Positions 9,151 through 18,698 are shown, numbered from the stretch's first letter. The stretch: 64,000 bases of DNA from Methylobacillus flagellatus_A (GCF_031344055.1 NZ_JADBEN010000008.1); one strand, 5' to 3'. Numbers and translations: made by a program. Notes: a model not told the origin generated them from the letters alone.

Positions 9151-9573
9151 TTACTTGGCAACCTGCTTTTCGCGGATTTCATCCAGCGTTTTGCAATCGA
9201 TGCACAACGTTGCAGTAGGGCGGGCTTCCAATCGTTTAAGGCCGATCTCGATGCCGCAACCATTGCAATAACCGTAATCACCTTCATCAATCTTGGACAG
9301 GGTCTCGTCAATCTTCTTGATCAGCTTGCGCTCGCGGTCGCGGTTGCGCAACTCCAATGCCATGTCGGATTCCTGGCTTGCCCTATCGTTCGGATCGGCA
9401 AACATGGTGACTTCGTCCTGCATGGTATGGACCGTGCGGTCAATGTCATGACTAAGCTCTGCCTTCCAGTCGTTTAGAATTTTCCGGAAATGATCAAGCT
9501 GCTTTTCATTCATGTATTCCTCGCCAGCCTTGGGTTGGTAAGGAACAAATTGTCTTGTAATTGCTTCAGCCAT
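9151..9573 (-). CDS. dksA: RNA polymerase-binding transcription factor DksA
   Basis: A 140-residue protein that binds the secondary channel of RNA polymerase and, with ppGpp, mediates the stringent response. A coiled-coil region carries the acidic tip signature (DPNDRASQE, around residues 72-80). A C4 zinc finger follows, with Cys pairs CNGC and CIDC near the C-terminus, and a final helix. The frame extends 17 codons upstream, but the ATG at 9573 gives the standard length. A perfect palindrome at 9630-9646 upstream could be a control site. Confidence 0.95.
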   Translation of the reverse strand: MAEAITRQFVPYQPKAGEEYMNEKQLDHFRKILNDWKAELSHDIDRTVHTMQDEVTMFADPNDRASQESDMALELRNRDRERKLIKKIDETLSKIDEGDYGYCNGCGIEIGLKRLEARPTATLCIDCKTLDEIREKQVAK

Positions 9574-9629
9574 GTGCGCCTTAAGAGTTAATTTTCGATT
9601 AACAGAAAAATAAAGCAGGCGCAAGTGTA

Positions 9630-9646
9630 CACTGAATAATTCAGTG
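9630..9646. promoter_or_regulatory. 17-bp palindrome upstream of dksA
   Basis: CACTGAAT-A-ATTCAGTG, perfect eight-base arms around one base, about 57-73 bases upstream of the dksA start. It could be an operator for a dimeric regulator or a transcript hairpin; no known consensus was recognised. Confidence 0.35.
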
Positions 9647-9652
9647 ATGCAA

Positions 9653-9673
9653 AAGCCTTGTGCCGCAAGGCTT
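9653..9673 (-). terminator. Probable terminator after folD
   Basis: Read on the minus strand: stem AAGCCTTG/CAAGGCTT with a five-base loop, ending in a four-T run. It lies about 30 bases after the folD stop, between folD and dksA, which are both on the minus strand. Confidence 0.6.
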
Positions 9674-9702
9674 GAACTCGCTAATGAAGAAGAATCGGCA
9701 GC

Positions 9703-10572
9703 CTAAGCCATGGGTTGTCTGGATTCACGTAATTCAAGCGCCGTGAGCGTGTTCTGCATCAATGTGGCAACGGTCATGGGGCCAACGCCGCCCGGGACGG
9801 GCGTAATCCACGCTGCACGCGTTTTGGCGGTTTCAAACCCGACATCCCCACACAAACTGCCGTCTGCGAGGCGGTTGATGCCGATATCCACCACGATCGC
9901 GCCAGGCTTGATCCATTCGCCCTTAATCAGGTGAGGCTTGCCTACTGCCGCTACCACGATATCGGCACGTGCCACATTCGCTTGCAAGTCCTTGGTATGG
10001 CGGTGGCAACTGGTGACGGTACAGCCAGCAAGCAGCAGCTCCAAGGCCATGGGGCGGCCAACATGGTTGGAAACGCCGACGACCACGGCATCCAGTCCCA
10101 GCAGCTTGATCCCTGTGGATTGCAGGAGCCTGATCACGCCATAAGGCGTGCATGAACGCAACGTTGGCTGGCGCACGGCCAGCCTGCCGATGTTGTATGG
10201 ATGAAAGCCATCGACGTCCTTGGCCGCGCTGATGGTTTCTATGATCTTCTTTTCCTCAATATGCGCGGGGAGGGGAGACTGCACCAGGATGCCGTCCACT
10301 GTATCGTCCTGATTGAGCTGCTCGATCAACGCAAGCAAATCAGCCTCGCTCGTGGTGTCGGGCAGGTCGTAGGCTAGGGAGCGGATGCCGGTTTTCTCGC
10401 AAGCCAGCCTTTTGTTGCGTACATAGATGGAAGATGCCGGATCTGCGCCAAGCAGGATCACGGCCAGCGTCGGCGCGCGCAAGCCTTTTTCCAACCTTTT
10501 GTCTATTAAGGATTTTGTTTCGGCTAGCGTGGTTTCGGCAATGGCTTTGCCGTTGATGATTTGGGCGGTCAT
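9703..10572 (-). CDS. folD: Bifunctional methylenetetrahydrofolate dehydrogenase/cyclohydrolase
   Basis: A 289-residue enzyme interconverting methylene-, methenyl- and formyl-tetrahydrofolate, central to one-carbon metabolism. The family signatures are present: the catalytic Tyr-Lys region (SSIYVRNKRLACEKTGI, about 50-66), DGILVQSPLP (about 115), and the Rossmann-fold NADP site (VVGVSNHVGRPMALELL and VDIGIN). The frame extends five codons to a TTG at 10587, but the ATG at 10572 opens the standard MTAQIINGKAIAE. It is divergent from the tRNA cluster. Confidence 0.95.
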   Translation of the reverse strand: MTAQIINGKAIAETTLAETKSLIDKRLEKGLRAPTLAVILLGADPASSIYVRNKRLACEKTGIRSLAYDLPDTTSEADLLALIEQLNQDDTVDGILVQSPLPAHIEEKKIIETISAAKDVDGFHPYNIGRLAVRQPTLRSCTPYGVIRLLQSTGIKLLGLDAVVVGVSNHVGRPMALELLLAGCTVTSCHRHTKDLQANVARADIVVAAVGKPHLIKGEWIKPGAIVVDIGINRLADGSLCGDVGFETAKTRAAWITPVPGGVGPMTVATLMQNTLTALELRESRQPMA

Positions 10573-10616
10573 GACAAATTTTTTCAAAAATAATGCGATA
10601 TTTTAGCAGAATCAGT

Positions 10617-10645
10617 TTGACCTTCCTGCTGGAGTGCGCTATATT
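10617..10645 (+). promoter_or_regulatory. Promoter of the tRNA-Pro/Arg/His cluster
   Basis: TTGACC (10617-10622) and TATATT (10640-10645) with a 17-base spacer, and a GC-rich stretch shortly after the -10 element. The first tRNA begins 9 bases after the -10 element. Confidence 0.65.
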
Positions 10646-10654
10646 TCTCGCCCT

Positions 10655-10731
10655 CGGGGTGTAGCGTAGCCTGGTAGCGCGCCTGGTTTGGGACCAGGAT
10701 GTCGGGAGTTCGAATCTCTCCACCCCGACCA
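10655..10731 (+). tRNA. tRNA-Pro (TGG anticodon)
   Basis: A 77-nt cloverleaf with acceptor CGGGGTG/CACCCCG and an encoded CCA end. The anticodon stem CCTGG/CCAGG holds a seven-base loop with TGG at 10689-10691. It is the first of three tRNA genes in tandem, probably one transcript. Confidence 0.95.
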
Positions 10732-10760
10732 TATTTTTCCCAAGATGATTGTCCGACAAT

Positions 10761-10837
10761 CTGCCCGTAGCTCAACCGGATAGAGCACCAGCCTTCTAAG
10801 CTGGGGGTTACAGGTTCGATTCCTGTCGGGCAGGCCA
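10761..10837 (+). tRNA. tRNA-Arg (TCT anticodon)
   Basis: A 77-nt cloverleaf with acceptor CTGCCCG/CGGGCAG, an encoded CCA end and an anticodon loop CTTCTAA between CCAGC and GCTGG, reading TCT. It is the middle gene of the tRNA cluster. Confidence 0.95.
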
Positions 10838-10864
10838 TTCACTGGTTTATAATCCAGTTTCAAT

Positions 10865-10941
10865 GGTGGCTGTAGCTCAGTTGGTAGAGCCCTGGATTGT
10901 GATTCCAGTTGTCGTCGGTTCGAGCCCGATCAGCCACCCCA
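10865..10941 (+). tRNA. tRNA-His (GTG anticodon)
   Basis: A 77-nt cloverleaf including the extra G at -1 that identifies tRNA-His. The anticodon loop TTGTGAT lies between CTGGA-type stems, and CCA is encoded. It ends the cluster. No terminator is visible before the response regulator gene 100 bases later. Confidence 0.95.
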
Positions 10942-11040
10942 TTCTCCCTGCAATCTTGTGTCAACAGGGCGTTATGCTTATAGTAGCGCCATGGTTTGTA
11001 CTCATTTCTCCCCCTGCATGATTCACGGAAAGCCGTTCTG

Positions 11041-12492
11041 ATGGTTGCACAGCTTCCTGCGTTGATCATTATTGATGATGATCCCTTGATCACCGATACC
11101 TTGCATTTCCTGCTGGGCAAGGATTTCGAAGTCTATGTCGCCGAATCGCGCATGCAGGCCAGGAGCCTGTTGCGTCAGCTTGAAAACCCTCCGCCGCTCG
11201 CGCTGGTGGATCTGGGATTGCCACCAGTGCCGCATAAGCCTGACGAGGGCTTCAAGGTGATCGGTGAGCTGCTCGCGCATGCGCCCACCATGAAAATCCT
11301 CGTGCTTTCGGGCCAGAATGAAGAGGCCAATGTCAAGCATGCCCTGGCCTTGGGGGCCGTGGACTTTATTCCCAAGCCTTGCGATGTCGAGCGCTTGCGC
11401 CAATTGCTGCATAACGCCTTGAAGCTGCAGGATGCTGAACTCAGCGAGACGGCGAGCGCCGAGGATGGATGGGGTTTGCTCGGCAGCAGCCTGCCGATGC
11501 AGACATTGCGCACGCAGATTACGCAGTTTGCGGATGCGCCTTTCCCGGTGCTGATAGAAGGGGAGTCTGGCAGCGGCAAGGAGTTGGTCGCCAACTGCCT
11601 GCACCGTTTCAGCCGCCGTTCGCGACAGCCTTATCTTTCCCTGAATTGCGCCGCGATTTCACCGAACCTTGCCGAGTCCATCCTGTTTGGGCATGGCAAA
11701 GGCTCGTTCACGGGGGCGGCGAACGCGCATAGCGGCTATTTCGAGGATGCCGGCGAAGGGACGCTGTTTCTCGATGAAGTGGGCGAGCTGCCTCTTGAGT
11801 TGCAAGCCAAGCTGTTAAGAGTGTTGGAAAACGGCGAGTATCAGCGCATCGGCGAAACACAGACGCGCCGCAGCCGTGCACGCATCGTGGCAGCGACGAA
11901 CCGTGACCTGCGCGAAGAAGTCCGCGCAGGCCATTTCCGCATCGACCTCTATCACCGCCTGAGCGTGTTTTCAGTGCGCGTGCCGCCGCTGCGGGACCTA
12001 GAGCAGGACCGCTATGTGCTGCTGGAGCATTTCAACCAATTCTATGCGCGTGAAACCGGGCAGCAACCCTTTGCCCTGGACGAGCAGGCCAGGCAGCGCT
12101 GGCTGGACTATCATTTCCCGGGCAACGTACGCGAGCTGCGCAACATTATCATCCGGCTGGTGGCCAAATATTCCGGCCAGGTCGTGACAGATGCGCAACT
12201 GGCCTCGGAGCTGGACCTGATGCATACAGGCCTGGGCCAGGCTGCCGGCAATGGTGCCGAGGCGCCGTTGATAACGGACGAAAACGCCATGGCAAGCCAG
12301 GCGCACAAGCATTTGCAAACGCAGGCCAATGTAAACCTGGACCAAGTGCTGAAGTCCTGGGAGCGCGCGTATGTCGATGCCGCGATGAAAATCACCCACG
12401 GCAACCTGAGCCAGGCCGCCAAGCTGCTGGGCATCAACCGCACGACGCTCTACAGCCGCATCCAGCTGCAGCAGGATTACAAAGGCGAATAG
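11041..12492 (+). CDS. NtrC-family sigma-54-dependent response regulator (PrsR-type receiver)
   Basis: A 483-residue regulator with a receiver domain (IIIDDDPL start; phospho-acceptor Asp in ALVDLGLPP, near residue 58; FIPKP lysine). An AAA+ sigma-54 activation domain follows (Walker A GESGSGKE near 175, and the sigma-54 loop as GSFTGA rather than GAFTGA). A Fis-type helix-turn-helix ends it (NLSQAAKLLGINRTTLYSRI). The short insert after DLGLPP resembles PrsR, the PEP-CTERM-box regulator. An earlier TTG at 10996 is possible, but ATG 11041 has a GGAA upstream. No sensor kinase is adjacent. Its stop shares one base with the mshM start, tying it to the pilus operon. Confidence 0.85.
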   Translation: MVAQLPALIIIDDDPLITDTLHFLLGKDFEVYVAESRMQARSLLRQLENPPPLALVDLGLPPVPHKPDEGFKVIGELLAHAPTMKILVLSGQNEEANVKHALALGAVDFIPKPCDVERLRQLLHNALKLQDAELSETASAEDGWGLLGSSLPMQTLRTQITQFADAPFPVLIEGESGSGKELVANCLHRFSRRSRQPYLSLNCAAISPNLAESILFGHGKGSFTGAANAHSGYFEDAGEGTLFLDEVGELPLELQAKLLRVLENGEYQRIGETQTRRSRARIVAATNRDLREEVRAGHFRIDLYHRLSVFSVRVPPLRDLEQDRYVLLEHFNQFYARETGQQPFALDEQARQRWLDYHFPGNVRELRNIIIRLVAKYSGQVVTDAQLASELDLMHTGLGQAAGNGAEAPLITDENAMASQAHKHLQTQANVNLDQVLKSWERAYVDAAMKITHGNLSQAAKLLGINRTTLYSRIQLQQDYKGE

Positions 12493-13826
12493 TGTATTAC
12501 GCACACTTTGGCCTGAAAGAGCCGCCATTCAAGATCACCCCCAATACCGACTTTTTCTTTCCTGGCGGCAATCGCGGCGCAGTGCTGGAAGCATTGCGCT
12601 ACGCCATCCTGCATGGCGAAGGGATAGTCAAAGTAGTCGGCGAGGTGGGCAGCGGCAAGACCATGCTGTGCCGCATGCTGCAAACGCAGCTGCCGGACCA
12701 TGTGGACAATGTCTACCTGGCCAATCCCAGCATGGCGCCGGAAGATGTGCTGCATGCGATTGCGCTTGAGCTGCGGCTGGATATTTCTGCCGGCCTGGGC
12801 AGGCTGGAAGTCATGCAGCAGCTGCAGCAGGCATTGCTGGAAAAGCACGAGGCCAAGCGCCAAGTGGTAGTGTTCGTAGAAGAGGCGCAAGGCATGCCGT
12901 TGGCGACACTGGAAGAAATCCGCTTGCTGACTAACCTGGAAACCCGCCACGACAAGCTCCTGCAAATTGTGCTGTTCGGCCAGCCTGAGTTGGATGACAA
13001 CCTTAACCGGCGCGAAATCCGCCAGCTCAAGGAGCGGATTACCCATAGTTTTTATCTTGGACCGCTGAACCAGGATGAAATTGCTGAATACCTGATGTTT
13101 CGCCTGCGGGCTGCCGGATATTATGGGCCGCCATTGTTTGCCAGGCGTGCCATCAAGCAACTGGCGGAAAAGGCCCAGGGGTTGGTGCGTCGCGTCAATA
13201 TTCTGGCGGACAAGTCGTTGCTGGCTGCATTTGCCGCCAATACCTACCAGGTAACGCCTCGGCATGTGAGGGCTGCAATCCGCGATAGCGAGTTTGCCAG
13301 CGAGAGGCCTCGTCCCTCCAAACGTTCGTCAGCGGTGCTTTGGATATTGCTGATTGCGGCCGCTGCATGGGCCGTTTTTGTAGCGTGGAACGAGAAAGTG
13401 CTTGTGCCGCATACACCGCCGGCCGAGCCAATGGTGCAATCTGCCGCGCCTTCCCCCTCCGAGCTGGAACCCGGGCCAGCCCCTGCTGCTTCCATCAGCC
13501 AACTCATCAAGCAGCGCGAGGAGCGTACAGGCGCCTGGCTTGCGACCTTGCCGCCGCACTATCTCACCATAGAACTGGCGCGCCATCTTGCCGAGGATGA
13601 TCTGGAAAAACAGCTACAGCCGGTATTGGCGCAGCTGGTGCTGGATAATCTATATGCCGTTGACACTAAAGTTAATGCGGATGGCAGCGTTATCATATTA
13701 TATGGCGCGTATGAAAGCCGCCAGGATGCACTGGCCGAGTTGAAGCTTCTACCCGAGGAGCTGCAGGCCGGTGCGCACTTGCGCACCATTGCCGGTATCA
13801 TGGAAGAAATGAAGCAACATCAATAG
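12492..13826 (+). CDS. mshM: MSHA biogenesis AAA+ ATPase MshM (ExeA-like)
   Basis: A 444-residue protein with an ExeA/MshM-type AAA+ ATPase domain: the opening YYAHFGLKEPPFKITPNTD, Walker A GEVGSGKT (about 50-57), Walker B VVVFVEEAQ (about 120-128) and GQPEL. A single membrane segment (about 279-297) and a C-terminal periplasmic SPOR-like region follow. ExeA-type proteins help peptidoglycan rearrangement for secretin assembly; this is a family inference. The GTG start at 12492 overlaps the preceding TAG by one base. The secretin gene follows. Confidence 0.88.
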   Translation: MYYAHFGLKEPPFKITPNTDFFFPGGNRGAVLEALRYAILHGEGIVKVVGEVGSGKTMLCRMLQTQLPDHVDNVYLANPSMAPEDVLHAIALELRLDISAGLGRLEVMQQLQQALLEKHEAKRQVVVFVEEAQGMPLATLEEIRLLTNLETRHDKLLQIVLFGQPELDDNLNRREIRQLKERITHSFYLGPLNQDEIAEYLMFRLRAAGYYGPPLFARRAIKQLAEKAQGLVRRVNILADKSLLAAFAANTYQVTPRHVRAAIRDSEFASERPRPSKRSSAVLWILLIAAAAWAVFVAWNEKVLVPHTPPAEPMVQSAAPSPSELEPGPAPAASISQLIKQREERTGAWLATLPPHYLTIELARHLAEDDLEKQLQPVLAQLVLDNLYAVDTKVNADGSVIILYGAYESRQDALAELKLLPEELQAGAHLRTIAGIMEEMKQHQ

Positions 13827-13912
13827 CTTGGTTGCATTCAAGTAGCGATTATGGGATAAATCCCGAAACCAGAATCACTAACCCAGAATTTACTAACAAA
13901 GGGAGTTGCATT

Positions 13913-15757
13913 TTGTCCGGCCAGTTGCCCAAAGTTGCCAGCATTCTGATATTGCCATTTGTGCTTGGCCTGACAAGTTGCGCTCATCAATCCACGGTTT
14001 CCCCTTCCACCGGCCATATCGAAGAACAACCCTCCGCCGCACCGGCTCCCGCCGATATTCCCAAGCCGGTCAAGAGCGGCAATTACCTGCCGCCGCCCAA
14101 GCCCAGGGCCAAGGAGCAGACCTACAGCGTGGTGGTCAACGATGTGCCGGTCAAGGAAATCCTCTTTGCGCTCGCGCGCGAAAGCAAGCTGAATATCGAC
14201 ATCCATCCCGCCATCCAGGGGCGCGCGACGCTGAATGCCGTCGACCAGACCCTGCCCGCCATTCTGGAGCGCCTGGCGAAACAGGTCGACCTCACCTACC
14301 GCGTAGACGGCAATGTGCTGAGCATTACGCCGGATATGCCCGTGCTGCGCAGCTACAAGGTGGATTATGTGAACATGTCGCGCGATACCACGGGCTTCAT
14401 CGGTGCGGCGGCGGAGATCGCGAGCACCGGGCGCAGCGCATCCACCACGAGCGGCGCCGGCGGCACTTCCGGCACTAGTACGTCTTCCGGTACGGGGACG
14501 GGAGCGGCAAATAGCTCGCGTACCGCAGTGAATAGCGTGGCGACCAATCATTTCTGGGAAACCCTGATCCAGAACCTCAAGGACATCCTTGCCGAAACAG
14601 ACAAGGAAGTCATTATTACCCGTACCGGTACTACGGCACCTCAGTCAACGGAAGCTCCGCCTGCAGAGTCAGGAGACGGTACGGCAGTCCAGCAACAGGC
14701 GGCCGCGCCGCGTAACGCCACGCAAGAGCGAGAGGATGCCCGTACGGAGTACAGGACGTTGTTTGCGGCCACGGTAATCGCCAGCCCGGAGACGGGCATT
14801 ATCAGCGTGCGCGCCACCCATCGTCAGCACGAGAAGGTGCAGGAATTCCTCGACAAGGTCATGAACAGCGCCAAACGCCAAGTATTGATCGAGGCCTCCA
14901 TTGTGGAAGTCACATTGAACGATACCTACCAGGCCGGCATCGATTGGACCAAGCTGGGCAATGGGTTCAATATGACCAACCAATTGGGGCTGAGCACCGT
15001 GCTGACGCCGGCTGGGATCGCGGGCACAGCAGGGACGACGGTGCCCTTCAGTATCGGGTATTCAAGCGATAACAGCAGTGTGGATTTCAATCTGCGGCTA
15101 TTGCAGAGATTCGGCGATACCAAGGTGCTCTCCAGCCCCAAATTGATGGTGCTGAACAACCAGACTGCGGTCATGAAGGTGGTGGACAACCTGGTGTACT
15201 TCACGATTCAATCCCAGGTATCTCAGGGCGTGGGGCAAGGCTCGACCAATTTGCAGTCGGTGACGACGACGCCGAATACTGTACCGGTCGGCATGGTGAT
15301 GAGCGTGACGCCGCAAATCAATGACTCAGGGCAGGTCAACATCAATGTGCGGCCGACCATTTCCCGCGTGCTGAGCTATGTGGACGACCCGAACCCGCAA
15401 TTGACGTTAATAAATGCGGGTACTACCACTAGAATTGAAAGTCGGATTCCGCAAATCCAGGTGCGTGAGTTCGAATCCGTCTTGCGCGTGAACAGTGGCG
15501 ACACTGCGGTACTGGGCGGGCTGATGCAGGATAACATCCAGCAGGCCATGGATAATGTGCCGGGCCTCGCCAAGGTGCCGCTGGTGGGCAAGCTGTTCAC
15601 CGCGCGCAGCAATTTCAACGTGAAGACCGAGCTCGTGATTTTCCTGCGGCCCATCGTGGTGCAGAACGCCAGCCTGGAAAGCGAGGAGCTCAATTCATAC
15701 AAGCAGTACCTGCCCGCCCAGCAATTGCAAAGGTTGATTAATGAGTCTGTTAATTAG
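13913..15757 (+). CDS. mshL: MSHA-type pilus secretin MshL (outer-membrane lipoprotein)
   Basis: A 614-residue secretin forming the outer-membrane channel. The lipoprotein signal ends in LTSC (Cys near residue 23). A STN/N0-like domain (about 65-135), a Ser/Thr/Gly-rich low-complexity stretch, a secretin N1-type domain and the C-terminal secretin domain follow, the last with RVNSGDTAVLGGLMQD and VPLVGKLF. The frame is open from 13832, but I chose TTG 13913 because a GGGAG lies seven bases before it and it places the signal peptide at the N-terminus. Its end overlaps mshN by 17 bases. Confidence 0.88.
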   Translation: MSGQLPKVASILILPFVLGLTSCAHQSTVSPSTGHIEEQPSAAPAPADIPKPVKSGNYLPPPKPRAKEQTYSVVVNDVPVKEILFALARESKLNIDIHPAIQGRATLNAVDQTLPAILERLAKQVDLTYRVDGNVLSITPDMPVLRSYKVDYVNMSRDTTGFIGAAAEIASTGRSASTTSGAGGTSGTSTSSGTGTGAANSSRTAVNSVATNHFWETLIQNLKDILAETDKEVIITRTGTTAPQSTEAPPAESGDGTAVQQQAAAPRNATQEREDARTEYRTLFAATVIASPETGIISVRATHRQHEKVQEFLDKVMNSAKRQVLIEASIVEVTLNDTYQAGIDWTKLGNGFNMTNQLGLSTVLTPAGIAGTAGTTVPFSIGYSSDNSSVDFNLRLLQRFGDTKVLSSPKLMVLNNQTAVMKVVDNLVYFTIQSQVSQGVGQGSTNLQSVTTTPNTVPVGMVMSVTPQINDSGQVNINVRPTISRVLSYVDDPNPQLTLINAGTTTRIESRIPQIQVREFESVLRVNSGDTAVLGGLMQDNIQQAMDNVPGLAKVPLVGKLFTARSNFNVKTELVIFLRPIVVQNASLESEELNSYKQYLPAQQLQRLINESVN

Positions 15758-16922
15758 CGCATTGCAAAAAGCGGAACAAGCCAAGCAACAGCCTCTGGAA
15801 AAGGCTGAGATCGAGGAGTTCTTGCTGGATATCGCACCGGCCGAGCCTGTGCACGGGGGCGAGGCCAGCCAGCCTTCCGCAGCTGCGGCAGCAAGCGTAC
15901 CGCCAGCAATGGAGCCTGCTGCGCAACAGCGCGCGGCTGCCCAGTTGATGGCTGCCAGGTCTGGCGCAGCCAAGCGGGAGTCGCTGTTGTCGCCGTTTAC
16001 CCAGGGGTTCTTGTTGTTATTGCTGGTACTGCTGGTGGGCGGCGGCGTGTTTTGGTATGTGAGCTCCTTGACCCAGCCTGAGGTCATCGTGCCCAAGCCC
16101 GTCGTGTTGAACACTGCACCGGACGGCAGCCAGCAAGAGCAAGATATTCCAGAGCAAGCTGCCGCCGAGTCTGATGTGGCTGAAGAGCCCAATAACGTTC
16201 CGGCACAGGTGGAGGCGATCGTATCGCCTGCGCCAGTTGCTGCCTCATCTCGTGCCACTACCATGCAGCAGCAAGCATTGCCCCAGGTATTCGGCGAGCC
16301 GCCGAAAGAGCCTGTGAACGATAGTATATTGGTCACCCGTAACCGTCCGGCGGTCACGGTCAACCAGCATGTGCTCGATGCCTACCAGGCATTCAACCGC
16401 GGTGACGATGCCGCCGCGCAGCAGGCTTACCGGCAGGCATTGCAGGCGGACGTGCGCAATATCGATGCGTTGCTGGGCATGGCGGCGATTGCCGCTCGCC
16501 AAGGCCGGCAGCAGGATGCGGTGGGCTGGTACCAGCAGGTGCTGCAGGTGGAGCCGCGCAACGGCATGGCACAGGCCGCCTTGCTGGATTTGCAGGGGCA
16601 GGCCGATCCGCTGAACAGCGAAACCCGGCTCAAGAACCTCATCAGCCAGCAGCCGGAGGCAGCCTACTTGCATGCCGCGCTGGGCAACCATTATGCCGAC
16701 CAGGGGCAATGGCCGCTGGCGCAGCAGTCTTATTTCCAGGCGCATCACCTTGATGCCGCCAATCCCGAATATGTATTCAACCTGGCGGTGAGCCTCGACC
16801 AGCTGGGAAAATCCAGCTTGGCATTGCAATATTATCAACAGGCGCAGGCATTGCTGGCCGGCAAGGATTCGCCAAGCGTGAACCAGGCGCAGCTGGCCGC
16901 CAGGATACGCCAGCTTCAGTAG
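15741..16922 (+). CDS. mshN: MSHA biogenesis protein MshN (TPR protein)
   Basis: A 393-residue inner-membrane protein. The N-terminal SLLISALQKAEQAKQQ cytoplasmic segment is followed by a transmembrane helix (about 90-108), a Pro/Glu/Ala-rich linker, and C-terminal tetratricopeptide repeats (about 205-390, repeated A..AYRQALQ and GNHYADQGQW-type units). MshN is thought to link the secretin to the assembly platform. It overlaps the end of mshL, showing operon structure. The repeats are clear; the exact role is inferred from family and position. Confidence 0.85.
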   Translation: MSLLISALQKAEQAKQQPLEKAEIEEFLLDIAPAEPVHGGEASQPSAAAAASVPPAMEPAAQQRAAAQLMAARSGAAKRESLLSPFTQGFLLLLLVLLVGGGVFWYVSSLTQPEVIVPKPVVLNTAPDGSQQEQDIPEQAAAESDVAEEPNNVPAQVEAIVSPAPVAASSRATTMQQQALPQVFGEPPKEPVNDSILVTRNRPAVTVNQHVLDAYQAFNRGDDAAAQQAYRQALQADVRNIDALLGMAAIAARQGRQQDAVGWYQQVLQVEPRNGMAQAALLDLQGQADPLNSETRLKNLISQQPEAAYLHAALGNHYADQGQWPLAQQSYFQAHHLDAANPEYVFNLAVSLDQLGKSSLALQYYQQAQALLAGKDSPSVNQAQLAARIRQLQ

Positions 16923-16994
16923 CCATTTCCGCTTATAGGATATGCTCATGGCCCGGTTTGCCCAGGCCAACACATAACGGATGCAAGATCATTC

Positions 16995-18698
16995 ATGGTA
17001 GAACAACGTCGCAAGCTCCGCTTGGGGGAATTGATGGTGCAGCAGGGCCTGATCAGCCAGGACCAGCTGCGCATTGCCCTCATGGAGCAGGAGCAGAGCA
17101 ATATTCCCCTGGGCCGCCAGCTGGTGCGCCTGGGCTTCGTCACCGAGGCGATGGTGCGCGACCTGGTGGCGCATACCATAGGCCAGGAGAGCATAGACCT
17201 TGCCACGGTGGTGGCGGATGCCGAGGCGCTGAAGATGGTGCAGGAGGGGTTCGCGCGCCGCTACCATATCCTGCCGGTGGCTTTCGATGCCAATACGCGC
17301 CAGTTGACGGTGGCGATGTCCGATATGTTCAACGTGGTGGCGCTGGACCAGTTGCGGGCTACCGTGGGCTCCCAGGTGCAGGTCAAGCCGGTGCTGGCCG
17401 CAGAGGCGCAGCTCGAGGACTACATCGACCAGTTCTACGGCTATGAATTGTCGGTCGACGGCATCCTGCGCGAGATCGAGACCGGGGAAATCGATTACCA
17501 AAGCCTGCAGGCGGGCGGCGACGAGTACACCCAGCCCGTGGTGCGCCTGGTGGGCGCCTTGCTCATGGATGCGGTGAAGCGCGGGGCGTCGGATATCCAT
17601 TTCGAGCCCGAATATGCCTTCTTGCGCATCCGCTACCGCATCGACGGCGTATTGCAGCAGGTGCGCAGCCTGCATAAAACCTATTGGCCGGGCATTGCCG
17701 TGCGCCTCAAGGTAATCAGTGGCATGGACATCGCCGAGACGCGGTCGCCGCAGGACGGGCGCCTGAACATGAACCTCTCCGGCAGGCCGATCGATTTCCG
17801 CGTCGCCAGCCATCCCACCATCCATGGCGAGAATATCGTGCTGCGCGTGCTCGACCGGGAAAAGTCGATCATCCCGCTAGAGCGCATGGGCCTGCGGGAT
17901 CAGGCGCTGGATGAATTGCAACTCATGATGACGCGGCCCGAAGGCATCGTGATCGTCACCGGCCCTACCGGCAGCGGTAAAACCACGACCCTGTATTCGC
18001 TGCTGTCCTTCCTCAATACCGAGGGGGTCAATATCATGACCCTGGAAGACCCGGTCGAATATCCCGTGACCATGATGCGCCAGACCTCGGTGGCGGAAGT
18101 GAACAAGGTGGATTTTGCCAACGGCATCCGTTCCATCATGCGCCAGGACCCGGATATTATCCTGGTGGGCGAAGTGCGGGATGCCGACACCGCCACCATG
18201 GCGTTCCGCGCCGCGATGACCGGGCACCAGGTCTTCACCACGCTGCATACTAATTCCGCCCTGGGCACGTTCCCGCGCTTGCTCGATATCGGCATTTCTC
18301 CCGACATCATGGCCGGCAACATCATCGGCGTGGTGGCGCAACGCCTGGTGCGCGTGTTGTGCCAGCATTGCAAGGAAGCCTATTCCCCGAATGACGAAGA
18401 GCGCAAGCTGCTGGGCAAGAATGTCCGCCCGGACTTACGCATCCACCGGGCAGCCGGTTGCAAGCAATGCGGCTATACCGGCTTCCACGGGCGCATGGCC
18501 ATCATGGAACTCCTGCGCGTGGATAGCGAGATGGATGCGCTAGTGGCGCGCCGCGCGCACTTTGACGAATTGCGCGACCTGGCCGTGCAGAAAGGCTTCG
18601 TCACCCTGGCGGAAGACGGCATCCGGCGCATCCTCGAAGGGCATACCAGCCTGTCCGAGGTAATGCGCGTGATCGATCTCACTAGCCGCATCAGTTAA
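16995..18698 (+). CDS. mshE: MSHA pilus extension ATPase MshE (GspE/PilB family)
   Basis: A 567-residue hexameric assembly ATPase powering pilus extension at the inner membrane. The N-terminal MshEN domain has an RLGELMVQQG...LGRQLVRLG pattern (about 9-50), which in MshE binds cyclic di-GMP. The GspE domain follows, with Walker A GPTGSGKTT (323-331), an Asp box LEDPVEYP, Walker B RQDPDIILVGEVRD and a tetracysteine zinc site (CQHC and CKQC). Family length is about 570. It precedes mshG by 11 bases. Confidence 0.92.
   Translation: MVEQRRKLRLGELMVQQGLISQDQLRIALMEQEQSNIPLGRQLVRLGFVTEAMVRDLVAHTIGQESIDLATVVADAEALKMVQEGFARRYHILPVAFDANTRQLTVAMSDMFNVVALDQLRATVGSQVQVKPVLAAEAQLEDYIDQFYGYELSVDGILREIETGEIDYQSLQAGGDEYTQPVVRLVGALLMDAVKRGASDIHFEPEYAFLRIRYRIDGVLQQVRSLHKTYWPGIAVRLKVISGMDIAETRSPQDGRLNMNLSGRPIDFRVASHPTIHGENIVLRVLDREKSIIPLERMGLRDQALDELQLMMTRPEGIVIVTGPTGSGKTTTLYSLLSFLNTEGVNIMTLEDPVEYPVTMMRQTSVAEVNKVDFANGIRSIMRQDPDIILVGEVRDADTATMAFRAAMTGHQVFTTLHTNSALGTFPRLLDIGISPDIMAGNIIGVVAQRLVRVLCQHCKEAYSPNDEERKLLGKNVRPDLRIHRAAGCKQCGYTGFHGRMAIMELLRVDSEMDALVARRAHFDELRDLAVQKGFVTLAEDGIRRILEGHTSLSEVMRVIDLTSRIS

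Noticed and set aside
13832..13912. Upstream extension of the secretin gene
   Set aside because: It would place 27 polar residues before the lipoprotein signal; the TTG at 13913 with a good ribosome site is better.
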